This document shows, piece after piece, positions 9,693 to 19,929 of a stretch of DNA of 50,229 nucleotides (positions are counted from its first letter, which is position 1; each line of letters opens with the position of its first letter). Under the pieces are notes generated by a model that did no database searches, was not told where the DNA came from, and worked only from the letters and a program-made list of their open reading frames with translations. Origin of the DNA: Sulfurovum sp. GTDB taxonomy: Bacteria; Campylobacterota; Campylobacteria; Campylobacterales; Sulfurovaceae. Where the stretch lies: positions 1 through 50,229 of the forward strand of contig JALWKQ010000084.1 of NCBI GenBank assembly GCA_027081395.1, given 5' to 3'. Both the position numbers and the translations under genes were made by a program.

Positions 9693-10799
9693 TTACTCAC
9701 GGCTTCCCTTTTGAGCCGTTTCAAAGATCTCTTTACTGACCGGAATCACCAAAAACTCTCCCACTTCCAGATACTCATCCTTTTTGTGATTGGCTACTTT
9801 GATTGATCCTGGATCACTTTGGTAGACTTTAGCAATCGTCTCAATGGTATCACCCAGTTTTACTTCATAAGGCAGCAGATAGTCACTCTGGAGTATTTTA
9901 CTGTGCTTCTCCAGTTCATAACGCAGATAGAAGGAATATATCTTCTCTTCCGGGATATAGATATCATAGTTTTTGTCGCTTTTGGGCAGCATATCTCCTT
10001 TGTAGGTAGGATTTAGCTTTTTCAGTGCTGATATATTCATATCCAAAAGAACGGCCAGATCCGACCATCGTTCACCCCCATTGACCGTCACACGCATCAC
10101 GCCTTTGCCACCTTTGCTCTTGGGCATCTGCTCGAATCCGAGTGAGATACTTTCACCAATCATTGCCGCAAGCAGTATCTTCTGTATATAGAGACGTGTT
10201 TCACGCGGCAGTGTACTCTCCTTGCCGATCAAAACCTCAAGGCTCTCAGAACCGCTTTGTGCGATCGCTTTGCCCAATCTTCCTTCTCCGCAGTTGTATG
10301 CCATCATGGCAAGATACCATTTGCCGAATTTTTTGTGAAGCTTCTCAAGATGTGCGATGGCAGCATCCGTAGCGACATCAGGATCACACCGTTCATCTAC
10401 CATATCACAGACTCTCAGTTTGTAAGATCTGGCGGTTGCAGGCATAAACTGCCAAAGCCCTACCGCTTTCTTGGAAGAGACGATATCGGTCGCAAACCCT
10501 GACTCTACCATCGAGAGATAGACAAAAAGATCCGAAAGTCCGTCATCCATCAACTTACGCTGCAAAATCGGCAGAAGTATCTCTCCCCGTTTGATCGAAC
10601 GCTTGTAAAAAAGCTTGATCTTCCGCTCGTTTGCCCTGACGAATTTGACAAAGATCTCATTATCGATAAAAGAAGGCTCAACGTCAAATTCAGAAAAGAC
10701 ATACCTGTAGCTCGGATAGTCTCTGGCTACACTCTGTGCATAGAGGATGCCGACAAAAGAGAGTATCAGGAGAATGATCCGCAAAACCGCTCCAATCAA
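9693..10799 (-). CDS. Membrane-bound lytic murein transglycosylase (MltD-type) with LysM domain
   Basis: 'YLSMVESGF..AVGLWQFMPATARSYKL..MMAYNCGEGRL' SLT catalytic motifs; LysM-like 'EVKLGDTIETIAKVYQSDPGSIKVAN'. Confidence 0.9.
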   Translation of the reverse strand: MIGAVLRIILLILSFVGILYAQSVARDYPSYRYVFSEFDVEPSFIDNEIFVKFVRANERKIKLFYKRSIKRGEILLPILQRKLMDDGLSDLFVYLSMVESGFATDIVSSKKAVGLWQFMPATARSYKLRVCDMVDERCDPDVATDAAIAHLEKLHKKFGKWYLAMMAYNCGEGRLGKAIAQSGSESLEVLIGKESTLPRETRLYIQKILLAAMIGESISLGFEQMPKSKGGKGVMRVTVNGGERWSDLAVLLDMNISALKKLNPTYKGDMLPKSDKNYDIYIPEEKIYSFYLRYELEKHSKILQSDYLLPYEVKLGDTIETIAKVYQSDPGSIKVANHKKDEYLEVGEFLVIPVSKEIFETAQKGSRE

Positions 10800-11572
10800 G
10801 CTCTCAACGAGAAGAGTCTGCCGGCGTTGTCAGTAGTCAATGCCGCGATATCCGTGAGCTCTTTATCGCCGAGTTCCGCCATCTTTTCTGCGACAAGTTT
10901 CGTATAGGCTGGTTCATTTCGCTTCCCTCTGTGCGGGTGTGGTGTCAGATAGGGGGCATCCGTCTCTACGATCAGTTTGTCAGAGGGAATCTTGGGGTAG
11001 ACGTTGATAAGTTTGCGGGCATTCTTGAAGGTCAATACACCGCCGATACCGTAATAGAAGTTCTTTTTGGCAAGTTTCAAAAGAGATTCATCCGCATTGT
11101 AGCAGTGTAGTACGCCGCCCTGCTCTCCGGCATGTTTATCCAGAAGCTCCAAGGCATCGGCACTCGCCTCCCGTACATGCACGATCAGAGGCTTCTTCAG
11201 CGCCTTTGCCCAGAGAATCTGATCGACAAAGACCTCCTTTTGCAGTGCCTTTTCCTCCTCTATCTCCGCAGGATCCTCAGGCAGACGGAAATAGTCCAAC
11301 CCACACTCTCCGATCGCTACACACTTGGGATGCGAGACAAACTGCTCCAAAAAGGCTCTCTCATAGTTCCGGGCATCATAGGGATGTACGCCCACAGCAA
11401 AATAGACATCCTCATATCTTTCAGCTATTTCTACAGCTCTTTCCAGAGTAGAAGGATCGGCTCCTGGGATGATAAATTTCTCAACACCTTCTGCTTTCGC
11501 ACGGGCAAGTACATCATCCAAATCTTCTCTGTAGCGTTCATCATCGAGATGACAATGTGTATCTATAATCAT
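10796..11572 (-). CDS. tatD: TatD family metal-dependent hydrolase
   Basis: 'MIIDTHCHLDDERY', 'AIGECGLDYFR', 'ETDAPYLTPHPHRGKRNEP'; supplied ORF runs 5' to 12064 but the family starts at MIIDTHCH. Confidence 0.93.
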   Translation of the reverse strand: MIIDTHCHLDDERYREDLDDVLARAKAEGVEKFIIPGADPSTLERAVEIAERYEDVYFAVGVHPYDARNYERAFLEQFVSHPKCVAIGECGLDYFRLPEDPAEIEEEKALQKEVFVDQILWAKALKKPLIVHVREASADALELLDKHAGEQGGVLHCYNADESLLKLAKKNFYYGIGGVLTFKNARKLINVYPKIPSDKLIVETDAPYLTPHPHRGKRNEPAYTKLVAEKMAELGDKELTDIAALTTDNAGRLFSLRA

Positions 11573-11662
11573 CAATGACCCTCTTTTTAGATTGGGGCTA
11601 TTATAGCAAAACCAAACTATAAACCTTAATAAGTTATAGTTTGGGGTAGAAAGGGAGGAGAG

Positions 11663-12226
11663 ATGTTCACAGCTGTAGTTATCACAATCTTTATACTTAT
11701 TGTCCTTGGTATTGTCTACCTTGAATACCGCAATGAAAAACACTATCAGGCAGAGAGACGGTCCAGACATGCACCAAAACCTACACCTCCCTCTGCTTCC
11801 CAGGATCACTCCAGAGAGACCAAAACGGAAACACCTGCAACATCCAAGATGCAAAAATCTGCCGAATCTGAAGAAAAAAGCATCACCCTTCCTGTAGCAA
11901 ACTATGGCAGGTTCGACCACAGCCGACTGATCGAAATGGGCTTGAGTGAAGAGGAAGCAGTCAGTTTTGTAAAAGAGCTTATCGAGCAGATCAAAGCACA
12001 AATCCCCCTGATCAAAGAGGCGATAGAGGAAAAAGATTTTACCCGTATGGAGCGGTTGACACACAGTCTCAAAGGCTCAGCGACCAACATCGGCACCGGT
12101 GGTATCGCCGACCTTCTTGTCAAGTACAATACCTATCTCAAAACCGGGAAAGAGCTGCCGATCGCTAAAGGCTACTTCAAGCATCTCGAAGATTCCCTCG
12201 AACAGCTTAACAGGCAATACGCTTAG
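11663..12226 (+). CDS. Membrane-anchored histidine phosphotransfer (Hpt) domain protein
   Basis: N-terminal TM, low-complexity linker, Hpt motif 'RMERLTHSLKGSATNIGTGGIADL'. Confidence 0.88.
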   Translation: MFTAVVITIFILIVLGIVYLEYRNEKHYQAERRSRHAPKPTPPSASQDHSRETKTETPATSKMQKSAESEEKSITLPVANYGRFDHSRLIEMGLSEEEAVSFVKELIEQIKAQIPLIKEAIEEKDFTRMERLTHSLKGSATNIGTGGIADLLVKYNTYLKTGKELPIAKGYFKHLEDSLEQLNRQYA

Positions 12227-13752
12227 GCACTGCGCAGCTTCTTGGCAAACTCCAGAGCCTGAGGTGTAGGAGACTCCCCTGCGATGATCCGGGCAATCTC
12301 CTGCACTCTTTTGGTCTCATCCAGTACCTCTACACTGCTCTGCTCTCCCTCTTTGGTGACCAAAATATGCTGATCCGCCTGCGCAGAGAGGTGTGGCTGA
12401 TGTGAAATCGCAAAGATCTGGTAGGCAGAGGAGAGTTTAGCGATCATCTGGGCAATAGCGATCGACTCATCCCCGCTCACATTGGCATCGATCTCATCGA
12501 GGATCAATACCCCCTCCTTTGTACCTGCCGTGATTGTGGATGCCATGAGTGCCAAACGCACACGGTTGAACTCTCCGCCACTAAGTGTGTCGGCTTTGGA
12601 GTTACCCAGTATCACATCTACATGGTCAATCCCAGAAGCAGAGAGCCTCTCTGCCTCAAATAAAAAATGCAGCGGAGGAAGCCGCAGTGACTCCAAATAG
12701 CCTACAAGCCTCTTCTCTATATTTTTGGCTTCCGTTTTTCTCGCTATGGAGAGCTTCGATGCCAGGATGCGCAACTCCTCAAACTCCATTGCCAAAAAGG
12801 ATTCGAGCATACCTTTATCCTGCTCGATATGCTCATAGCCTGCGAGTTCTTTCTTCTTTGCCTCTTTGTAGGCGATAGCCTCTTCGATAGAGCCGTAACG
12901 GTTTTGTAGCATGGTCAGATCTGAGAGACGATCAAGCACCTCTTCCACGTCGACCTCGGCGAGCTCATCCGCCAGAGACTCCGCATCTTCAAAGTCAGCT
13001 CTAAGCTGATTCATCGCTTCGCCAAAAAGACCGCTCGGCTTATCGATCAAGCGGTAAACCTCCTCGACCTTCTCTTCAAGCGAGAATATCTCCGAGGCAA
13101 CCCCCAGCGCATCTTTAATCTTGTCGATACGCGAAAGCTGCTGCTTGATCCTCAAGAGTGATTCATCCTCCCCGACTTTGGGATCGATCTTTTCGATCTT
13201 TTCGATCTCATAGGTAGCAAACTCGATCAGCTCTACAAGTTTTGCTTCGTCAGCCTTGAGCTTCTCCAACTCCTCCGCTTTCTCTTTGAAACGACGATAG
13301 CGTTTCGTATACTCTTTATGCAGTTTTTTGAAGCTTTTATCATTGGCAAAGAGTTGGGCATCGATCAATGTGATCAGCTCATTACTCTCAAAACCGCTCT
13401 TGTCACGTACACTGAGATACTTGACATAGGGGGCAAAAAGTGTGTGAAGCGCCTTTTTGGAGATATTTTGTCCGTCTATAAAGTAGCGAAGCTTCTCTTT
13501 TTTGAGTGTCTTGACTGTCACTTCATCCTCGAGTGCATACGCTTCACTCTCCAATCCTTTCGGTTTGTCCAGCAATACCTCACAGAGTGATGCCGCAGTC
13601 GGGACAGTGTGTCCGAAACTTGAGAGAATTGCAGAGATCAAGACCGATTTTCCCGCACCGCTGGGACCGGTGAATACGACCAGCCCTTTCTCAAATCCTA
13701 TCTCAACCTCTTTAAAGGTCACAAGATCACGCAGATAGAGACGCTCTACCAA
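12223..13752 (-). CDS. recN: DNA repair protein RecN
   Basis: Walker A GPSGAGKSVL, coiled coil, signature 'LSGGEFNRVRLAL', Walker B 'VLILDEIDANVSGDES'. Confidence 0.94.
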   Translation of the reverse strand: MVERLYLRDLVTFKEVEIGFEKGLVVFTGPSGAGKSVLISAILSSFGHTVPTAASLCEVLLDKPKGLESEAYALEDEVTVKTLKKEKLRYFIDGQNISKKALHTLFAPYVKYLSVRDKSGFESNELITLIDAQLFANDKSFKKLHKEYTKRYRRFKEKAEELEKLKADEAKLVELIEFATYEIEKIEKIDPKVGEDESLLRIKQQLSRIDKIKDALGVASEIFSLEEKVEEVYRLIDKPSGLFGEAMNQLRADFEDAESLADELAEVDVEEVLDRLSDLTMLQNRYGSIEEAIAYKEAKKKELAGYEHIEQDKGMLESFLAMEFEELRILASKLSIARKTEAKNIEKRLVGYLESLRLPPLHFLFEAERLSASGIDHVDVILGNSKADTLSGGEFNRVRLALMASTITAGTKEGVLILDEIDANVSGDESIAIAQMIAKLSSAYQIFAISHQPHLSAQADQHILVTKEGEQSSVEVLDETKRVQEIARIIAGESPTPQALEFAKKLRSA

Positions 13753-14651
13753 GGCTCATCTCCCCAGTGAAGTTTCTCTTTGAGTACAGAGAAGTAGTTT
13801 CGCTCTTTTCGGTGCAGCAGTTTCGCACCCTCAACAGCACCACCGACATGCAGGACATCTCCCTCCTCCAAGGCATAACGCTCTTGACCGTCAATACTCG
13901 CGACCGCTTCATACTGGTGCGCATCAAGTTCTATTGTGAAGTCTGCCGGTACGACAAGGGGACGCTGGTTGGTCAGGGAGTGTGCCATCACCGGTGTGAT
14001 GATAAAGGCTTTGGTCAAAGGATAGACGATCGGTCCGCCCGCAGCGAGGTTGTAGGCGGTCGACCCCGTGGGCGTAGAGATGATCACACCGTCCCCTTTG
14101 TAGCTGTTGAAACGCTCGCCGTCTATAGAGGCATTGACCAGAACCATCTTGGATGGAATGGGACTGGTGATCACCACATCATTGAGCGCAAAGAAGTCTA
14201 TCGTGGTTCCTGAAGGCTTTTTGATATACCCTGCGATCATCATACGGTTATCAATACGGTAATCTCCGGCAAAAAGCCCTTCGAGAAACTCTTCGACTTC
14301 ATCCACCTTCACATCGGCAAGAAAGCCGAGATTGCCCGCATTGATCCCTACCACCGGCTTGTGATAACCGTAGCTGCGTCTGACCAGAGAGAGGAGTGTA
14401 CCGTCACCCCCGAGAGAAACAAGGAAATCCGCCTGAGCACACATCTCCTCAAACAGTATCCCCTCCTCTCCTATCATCGCTGCCGAACGCTCTGCAAGCA
14501 AGACACGAATCCCCTTCGCTTCAAACTGCTTTTTTATCCGCTCGAAAAGCACCTTGATCTCCGGCGCTTCAGGCTTGAGGATAAAGCCCGCCGTTTCTAT
14601 ACGTTCCAGTAGTTCACTCTCTGTTCTATTTTCCATCATTCTCAACTTCAA
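13746..14651 (-). CDS. nadK: NAD kinase
   Basis: 'SLGGDGTLL', 'NAGNLGFLAD', 'GDGVIISTPTGSTAYNLAAGGPIVYP'; true start may be an internal Met. Confidence 0.95.
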   Translation of the reverse strand: MKLRMMENRTESELLERIETAGFILKPEAPEIKVLFERIKKQFEAKGIRVLLAERSAAMIGEEGILFEEMCAQADFLVSLGGDGTLLSLVRRSYGYHKPVVGINAGNLGFLADVKVDEVEEFLEGLFAGDYRIDNRMMIAGYIKKPSGTTIDFFALNDVVITSPIPSKMVLVNASIDGERFNSYKGDGVIISTPTGSTAYNLAAGGPIVYPLTKAFIITPVMAHSLTNQRPLVVPADFTIELDAHQYEAVASIDGQERYALEEGDVLHVGGAVEGAKLLHRKERNYFSVLKEKLHWGDEPW

Positions 14652-14816
14652 TCCGGCTCTTCCCGGTTATATTTTTGTTAGAGTAGCATAAACTTGCTTT
14701 GTGCCAAAAAAATATGGCATATTGGCATAATTTCGGTCATTTTGATTCATTGGCATTTGCCCCTAAACAAAAATTAGTTATAATCGCGGCAATTTATTTA
14801 GATGAGGAAACATTGT

Positions 14817-16568
14817 ATGAGAACACACTATTGTGCCGAGATAAACGAAGAGCATATCGGGGAGACCGTGACGGTAAGCGGATGGGTCGCCAGCCGAAGG
14901 GATCACGGGGGTGTCATCTTCATTGACCTGAGAGACAAAGACGAAGTGGTACAGGTCGTCTGTGACCCTGCCGACAATGCCGATGCACACAAAGTTGCGG
15001 ACGGTGTCAGAGACCAATATGTACTCATCGTCACAGGAAAAGTACGGGCAAGAGGCGAAGGGCTGGAGAACCCGAACCTCAAAACAGGAAAAGTGGAGAT
15101 CGTAGCCGATGAAGTGATTATTGAGAACCGCTCTTTGCCGATGCCTTTTGACCTCGGTGATGACAAGGTCAACGAAGAGATCAAGCTCAAATACCGCTAT
15201 CTTGAACTCCGTACACAAAAGTCCTATGATATCTTCAAACTACGCTCCAAAGTTACCATCGCAGCGCGTAATGCACTCGATGAGCTTGGCTTTCTCGAAG
15301 TAGAAACACCCATCCTAACAAAATCGACTCCCGAAGGTGCCAGAGACTATCTCGTCCCAAGCCGTGTACATGGCGGGGAGTTCTATGCGCTACCACAGTC
15401 ACCACAGCTCTTTAAGCAGCTCTTGATGGTAGGCGGTTTTGACCGCTATTTCCAGATCGCCAAGTGTTTCAGAGATGAAGACCTCAGAGCAGACAGACAG
15501 CCGGAGTTTACCCAGATAGATGTCGAGATGTCCTTCTGTGATCAGGAGGATGTGATCAAGGTAGCTGAGAAGCTGATCTACGATATCTTTACAAAAAACG
15601 GTTTCGATATCCCGCAGACATTCAAGCGTATGCCATACTCCGAGGCGATGGAGAAGTACGGTTCTGACAAACCGGATCTTCGCTACGGACTTGAGATGGT
15701 CGATGTGATCGATATCTTCGAACGCTGTGACAATGAGATCTTCTCCAATATCGCCAAATCGCCAAAGAAGAACCGTATCAAGGCACTCAAAGTACCGGGC
15801 GGAGACAATATCTTCTCCAAGCGTCAGATGAAAGGGTTTGAGGATTATGTACGCAAATTCGGTGCACAGGGGCTGGGATACTTTCAGATGAAAGAGGATG
15901 GGCTTAAAGGACCGCTTACCAAATTCTTTACCGATGAGGATATCCAGGCGATCATTGACCGCTGTGAGCTTGAAGTAGGAGATGTCGTCTTCTTCGGCGC
16001 AGGTGAGAAGAAACTTGTCTGGGACTACATGGGACGCTTCCGTATCTATCTTGCAGAGATGATGGATATCATCCCTGAGGACAAGTTCGAATTTGTATGG
16101 GTGATGGACTTCCCGATGTTCGAAGTGGAGGATGGCAAAGTCAAAGCACTGCACCACCCCTTTACCATGCCAAAAAGTCTCGACTATGACGATATCGAAG
16201 AGATCGAATCGATCGCCTATGATATCGTACTCAACGGTACCGAACTTGGCGGTGGGTCGATCCGTATCCACAAAGAGGATATCCAGGCAGAGATTTTCAA
16301 ACTGCTCGGTATCAGTGAAGAGGAGGCTCAGGAGAAGTTCGGCTTCCTGCTTGATGCCCTCAAATTCGGAGCGCCGCCGCACGGCGGCTTTGCCCTCGGT
16401 CTTGACAGGTTGATCATGCTCATGACCAAAGCAAGCTCTATCAGAGAGGTCATCGCCTTCCCAAAAACACAAAAGGCACAATGTCTGCTCACTCAGGCAC
16501 CAAGTCCTGTCGATCAAGAGCAGCTCAAAGAGCTTGGATTGCGTATCCGTCAGACACCGTCGGCGTAA
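14817..16568 (+). CDS. aspS: Aspartyl-tRNA synthetase
   Basis: '[21 protein letters not shown]', class II motifs '[18 protein letters not shown]' and '[13 protein letters not shown]'; start MRTHYCAE preferred over upstream in-frame Met at 14802. Confidence 0.97.
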   Translation: MRTHYCAEINEEHIGETVTVSGWVASRRDHGGVIFIDLRDKDEVVQVVCDPADNADAHKVADGVRDQYVLIVTGKVRARGEGLENPNLKTGKVEIVADEVIIENRSLPMPFDLGDDKVNEEIKLKYRYLELRTQKSYDIFKLRSKVTIAARNALDELGFLEVETPILTKSTPEGARDYLVPSRVHGGEFYALPQSPQLFKQLLMVGGFDRYFQIAKCFRDEDLRADRQPEFTQIDVEMSFCDQEDVIKVAEKLIYDIFTKNGFDIPQTFKRMPYSEAMEKYGSDKPDLRYGLEMVDVIDIFERCDNEIFSNIAKSPKKNRIKALKVPGGDNIFSKRQMKGFEDYVRKFGAQGLGYFQMKEDGLKGPLTKFFTDEDIQAIIDRCELEVGDVVFFGAGEKKLVWDYMGRFRIYLAEMMDIIPEDKFEFVWVMDFPMFEVEDGKVKALHHPFTMPKSLDYDDIEEIESIAYDIVLNGTELGGGSIRIHKEDIQAEIFKLLGISEEEAQEKFGFLLDALKFGAPPHGGFALGLDRLIMLMTKASSIREVIAFPKTQKAQCLLTQAPSPVDQEQLKELGLRIRQTPSA

Positions 16569-16593
16569 AATTAGAATTTAAAATAAAGGAAAT

Positions 16594-17190
16594 ATGATGA
16601 AAAAACTCTTTCTTATTATAGGGGCACCGGGCTCAGGCAAAACAACAGATGCGAGTATCATCGCAGAAAAAAACAGTGACAAGCTTGTCCACTACTCTAC
16701 AGGTGACATGCTCAGAGAAGAGGTCGCAAGCGGCAGTGAGCTGGGCAAGGAGATCGAAAGCTATATCTCCAAAGGTGCCCTTGTACCGCTCAATATCATC
16801 GTCGATACGATCGTATCAGCGATCAACAATGCCCCTGTAGACAATATCCTCATCGACGGTTACCCAAGAAGCACGGAGCAGATGACCGCCTTTGACGATA
16901 TCGTCTCCAAAGAGGACAACATCGATCTTGCATCGGTCATCGAAGTAAGAGTCAGCGAAGATGTCGCCAGAGATCGCATCCTCGGACGCCGCGCAGAAGC
17001 AGCACCTGGTGAAGAGAGAAGCGATGACAGCGAAGAGGTATTCAACGACCGTATGAAGATCTATACCGATCCTCTCCCAGAAATACAGAAATTTTATCAA
17101 GAGAAAGATCTGCTCCACGTCATCAATGGTGAACGAAGCCTTGAAGAGGTGGTAGAAGATATGGAGAAGTTCGTACTCTCCAAGATCTAA
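16594..17190 (+). CDS. adk: Adenylate kinase
   Basis: 'IIGAPGSGKTTDA', 'STGDMLREEV', 'DGYPRSTEQM'. Confidence 0.92.
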   Translation: MMKKLFLIIGAPGSGKTTDASIIAEKNSDKLVHYSTGDMLREEVASGSELGKEIESYISKGALVPLNIIVDTIVSAINNAPVDNILIDGYPRSTEQMTAFDDIVSKEDNIDLASVIEVRVSEDVARDRILGRRAEAAPGEERSDDSEEVFNDRMKIYTDPLPEIQKFYQEKDLLHVINGERSLEEVVEDMEKFVLSKI

Positions 17191-17196
17191 TTCTCG

Positions 17197-17229
17197 GCAC
17201 TGAGTCATACCTCTGTTATGCCTCAGTGC
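17197..17229. terminator. Hairpin between convergent adk and ABM-domain gene; candidate bidirectional terminator
   Basis: GCACTGAG-t-CATA / TATG-c-CTCAGTGC, 12 of 13 stem positions paired, 7-nt loop; no clear U-tract. Confidence 0.55.
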
Positions 17230-17238
17230 ATAGTATCA

Positions 17239-17559
17239 CTACTCATCCATATAGGCAGTCACGTTATAGGCTGCCACCATGCCATCCTCTGACAAACATT
17301 CGGATTCGAAAAATGCTACTATCTCTTTACGCTGACAGTGTCTTTCAAATGCTTCGGTACTTTGCCATATCTCATGAAAAACGATGGGCATCCCCTCTCC
17401 CGGTGCAAACGGGTGCTCTATTTTCTTGGTAACTCTGTATGCCAGACAGCCATCTTCTCTCAACGTATCCGGCTCCAGTGCTTTCAATCTCTCAAACAAA
17501 GCATCAAACCTCCCCTCTTTGGGCAAAAATTGTGCAGTGCAGTAAAGTTTTGTTGACAT
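17239..17559 (-). CDS. Antibiotic biosynthesis monooxygenase (ABM) domain protein, putative quinol monooxygenase-like
   Basis: ~106 aa; 'MSTKLYCTAQFLPKEGRFDALFERLKALEPDTLREDGCLAYRV...FHEIWQSTEAFERHCQ'. Confidence 0.8.
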   Translation of the reverse strand: MSTKLYCTAQFLPKEGRFDALFERLKALEPDTLREDGCLAYRVTKKIEHPFAPGEGMPIVFHEIWQSTEAFERHCQRKEIVAFFESECLSEDGMVAAYNVTAYMDE

Positions 17560-17623
17560 ATATATCCTTTCTTTATTACTATTATACAATAGTATTATAT
17601 TCAAATAAAACCAATAGAAATAC

Positions 17624-17652
17624 TTGACATTAATTTGATATTTGATTATACT
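17624..17652 (+). promoter_or_regulatory. Sigma-70-type promoter of the FadL-family gene
   Basis: TTGACA (17624-17629), 17-bp spacer, TATACT (17647-17652). Confidence 0.75.
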
Positions 17653-17685
17653 ATTCGCTACATCTACAAAAGGATAAGGAAAAAC

Positions 17686-18972
17686 ATGAAAAAAAATACA
17701 TTTACCAAAATTGGTACAGGTATTGCTCTGTCACTCGTGGCAACAACAATGCTTCACGCAACTAATGGAGATACATTAATAGCTGTCGGTGCAAAAGCAA
17801 GAGGTATGGGTGGAACAGGTATTGCTGTCAGCCATGGTGCAGAATCTACCATCAGTAACCCTGCAATGATCACTACAGTAGAGGGTACTGAAATCTCATT
17901 TGGTGGTACAATTTTTATGCCTACCATTGAAACATCCCTAAACACTGTTACAGGTATGCCTCCTCAGCCTAGTCTTACAAGTGATGCAGATATCAATATG
18001 ATTCCTGAAGTCTCATTGGCACACAAAATTAATGATAACTGGTATATCGGTGTTGGTATGTGGGGAACAGCAGGCATGGGTACAGACTACAGTAAAGCAC
18101 AACACACTCCTTTTACTAACGGTCAATACGGTAACCTCAATATGGTAACAAATCTTCAGCTTATGCAATTTGCTATTCCGGTTGCATATAAAACAAATAA
18201 TTTAAGTGTTGCATTTGCACCAATTCTGCAATATGGTAACCTCGACATCAATTACAAAATGCCAAATAGTGCTACAGGTACAAGTGATACTATTGGAGCA
18301 GGCTTGGCGCAGGACTTTGGATTTGGCTGGTCTACAGGACTCTCTTATGACTTTAAAAACGGTCTTGTATTGGGTGCTGTATACAAATCTTCTATCAAAA
18401 TGAATTATAGCGGTCAACTTTCAACCGCTACTAGTCCGTTTGTCGGGATGGGTATTTTCCCTGCACCTATGTCTGATACACTTGAGCAACCGGCAGAGTA
18501 TGGTGCTGGACTTTCATACACTACAGGACAACACACTATTGCATTTGACTACAAAAAGATCAAATGGTCCTCTGCAAAAGGATATAAGGATTTTGGATGG
18601 AAAGATCAAAATGTTTATGCTTTGGGATATCAATTCAGTCAAGATAACTGGGCACTGAGACTTGGATACAACCATGGCTCAAGCGCTGTAGTTGAACAAC
18701 AAGAGACTGGCAATGGCGTTGGATCGGCATTGAACTTCTTTAACCTGCTTGGATTCCCGGCAACAGCAGAAAATCACTATACTATTGGTGGTACTTATGA
18801 GTTTTCTTCACAGTTCTCTCTTGATCTTGCCTATGTATACTCTCCTAGTAATAAAGAGACTTTTACCACCGCTGCATTCGCTGCAACACCACCTGCAGGC
18901 TTTGGTGTAAACTCTATTACTACTGATCACAAAGAATCGAGTCTTTCTTTCCAGCTGACATATAAATTTTAA
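17686..18972 (+). CDS. OmpP1/FadL family outer membrane transport protein
   Basis: Signal peptide; 'GAKARGMGGTGIAVSHGAESTISNPA' N-terminal hatch motif, beta-barrel, terminal aromatic 'LTYKF'; SD AAGGA before ATG 17686. Confidence 0.9.
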   Translation: MKKNTFTKIGTGIALSLVATTMLHATNGDTLIAVGAKARGMGGTGIAVSHGAESTISNPAMITTVEGTEISFGGTIFMPTIETSLNTVTGMPPQPSLTSDADINMIPEVSLAHKINDNWYIGVGMWGTAGMGTDYSKAQHTPFTNGQYGNLNMVTNLQLMQFAIPVAYKTNNLSVAFAPILQYGNLDINYKMPNSATGTSDTIGAGLAQDFGFGWSTGLSYDFKNGLVLGAVYKSSIKMNYSGQLSTATSPFVGMGIFPAPMSDTLEQPAEYGAGLSYTTGQHTIAFDYKKIKWSSAKGYKDFGWKDQNVYALGYQFSQDNWALRLGYNHGSSAVVEQQETGNGVGSALNFFNLLGFPATAENHYTIGGTYEFSSQFSLDLAYVYSPSNKETFTTAAFAATPPAGFGVNSITTDHKESSLSFQLTYKF

Positions 18973-18975
18973 AAA

Positions 18976-18996
18976 TTTCCCCCTATTCGGGGGAAA
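18976..18996 (+). terminator. Hairpin after the FadL-family gene
   Basis: TTTCCCCC-TATTC-GGGGGAAA perfect 8-bp stem starting 3 nt after the stop codon. Confidence 0.7.
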
Positions 18997-19097
18997 CATA
19001 CACTTAACTTTTAAAGCTCTCTCCTTCTTAAGTATATTATTATAAAATATTTATGTATAGAAATTATTATAATAAATAATTTATATAAAGGAAGTCT

Positions 19098-19928
19098 ATG
19101 AAAAAGAAAGTTCTACTAACTCTTTTACTCTCTTATGGTATCTATGCCAACACCATCTCCATTACCGGTACGGTTGTCTCTGACAACCAGAAGTACATCG
19201 GTGCGCGCTATATGGGCTATGTCAAGGATGTCTATGTGGAGATCGGAGACAAGGTCAAGCGTGAGGATACCCTTTTTGAGATGGAATCGGCCGAATTTGA
19301 CATCCTCAAAGAGCAGGCAAATCTCGCCCTCGAGCAGTCAGAGACGCTTGTCGATGTCTACCGAACGAGACTCGATGAGATCCGGCGGGAGAAGAGACTC
19401 TTTCGCAATAAAAAATATGCAAAAGATTTCGACTTTGAAGAGTGGAGTGAAAATCTCGAGATCTCTGCCGAGCATGCACAATCTATGCTGAAGGCGATGC
19501 AGACCATGGTCAAAGAGGCTGCCCAGAAGGTCAAAGAGATCAGTGTCATCTCACACTACCTTGAGGTCAAAGCACCCAGCAACGGCATCATCGTACAGAA
19601 AAACCTGCATGTCGGCGATCTTGTCATGCCGGGATTTCCTGTAATGATCCTCGTAGATCTAACGCATCTGGAGATCGAGGCACAGATATCTGAAGCGGAT
19701 ATCCTCAAAGTCAATGAAGGTGACTTTGTACGCTTTGAGATCCCCTCTATTCACTACAAGGGTCACGGACGCATCAAATCGATCGTCCCCAGTGCCAATC
19801 CAATGACCCATACCTTTACGATCCGTATCACCTTCAAGCGCAAAAATCCCAAAATCTATCCGGGCATGTATACCAAGATCAAAATAGAGTATGACCCGGA
19901 AGTATTAAGAGAAACAACAGACGAGTAG
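19098..19928 (+). CDS. Efflux RND periplasmic adaptor subunit (HlyD/MFP family)
   Basis: Signal peptide; 'GYVKDVYVEIGDKVKREDTLFEME...VKAPSNGIIVQKNLHVGDLVMPGFPVMILVDLTHLEIEAQI'. Confidence 0.9.
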   Translation: MKKKVLLTLLLSYGIYANTISITGTVVSDNQKYIGARYMGYVKDVYVEIGDKVKREDTLFEMESAEFDILKEQANLALEQSETLVDVYRTRLDEIRREKRLFRNKKYAKDFDFEEWSENLEISAEHAQSMLKAMQTMVKEAAQKVKEISVISHYLEVKAPSNGIIVQKNLHVGDLVMPGFPVMILVDLTHLEIEAQISEADILKVNEGDFVRFEIPSIHYKGHGRIKSIVPSANPMTHTFTIRITFKRKNPKIYPGMYTKIKIEYDPEVLRETTDE

Positions 19929-19929
19929 T

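Noticed and set aside
11573-12064. N-terminal extension of the TatD ORF (MCQPLHTGKIFF...)
   Set aside because: Antisense to the Hpt gene; TatD proteins begin at MIIDTHCH.
15399-16517. 372-aa ORF antisense to aspS
   Set aside because: Shadow ORF of a highly conserved gene; protein lacks recognisable family features and the opposite strand is clearly coding.
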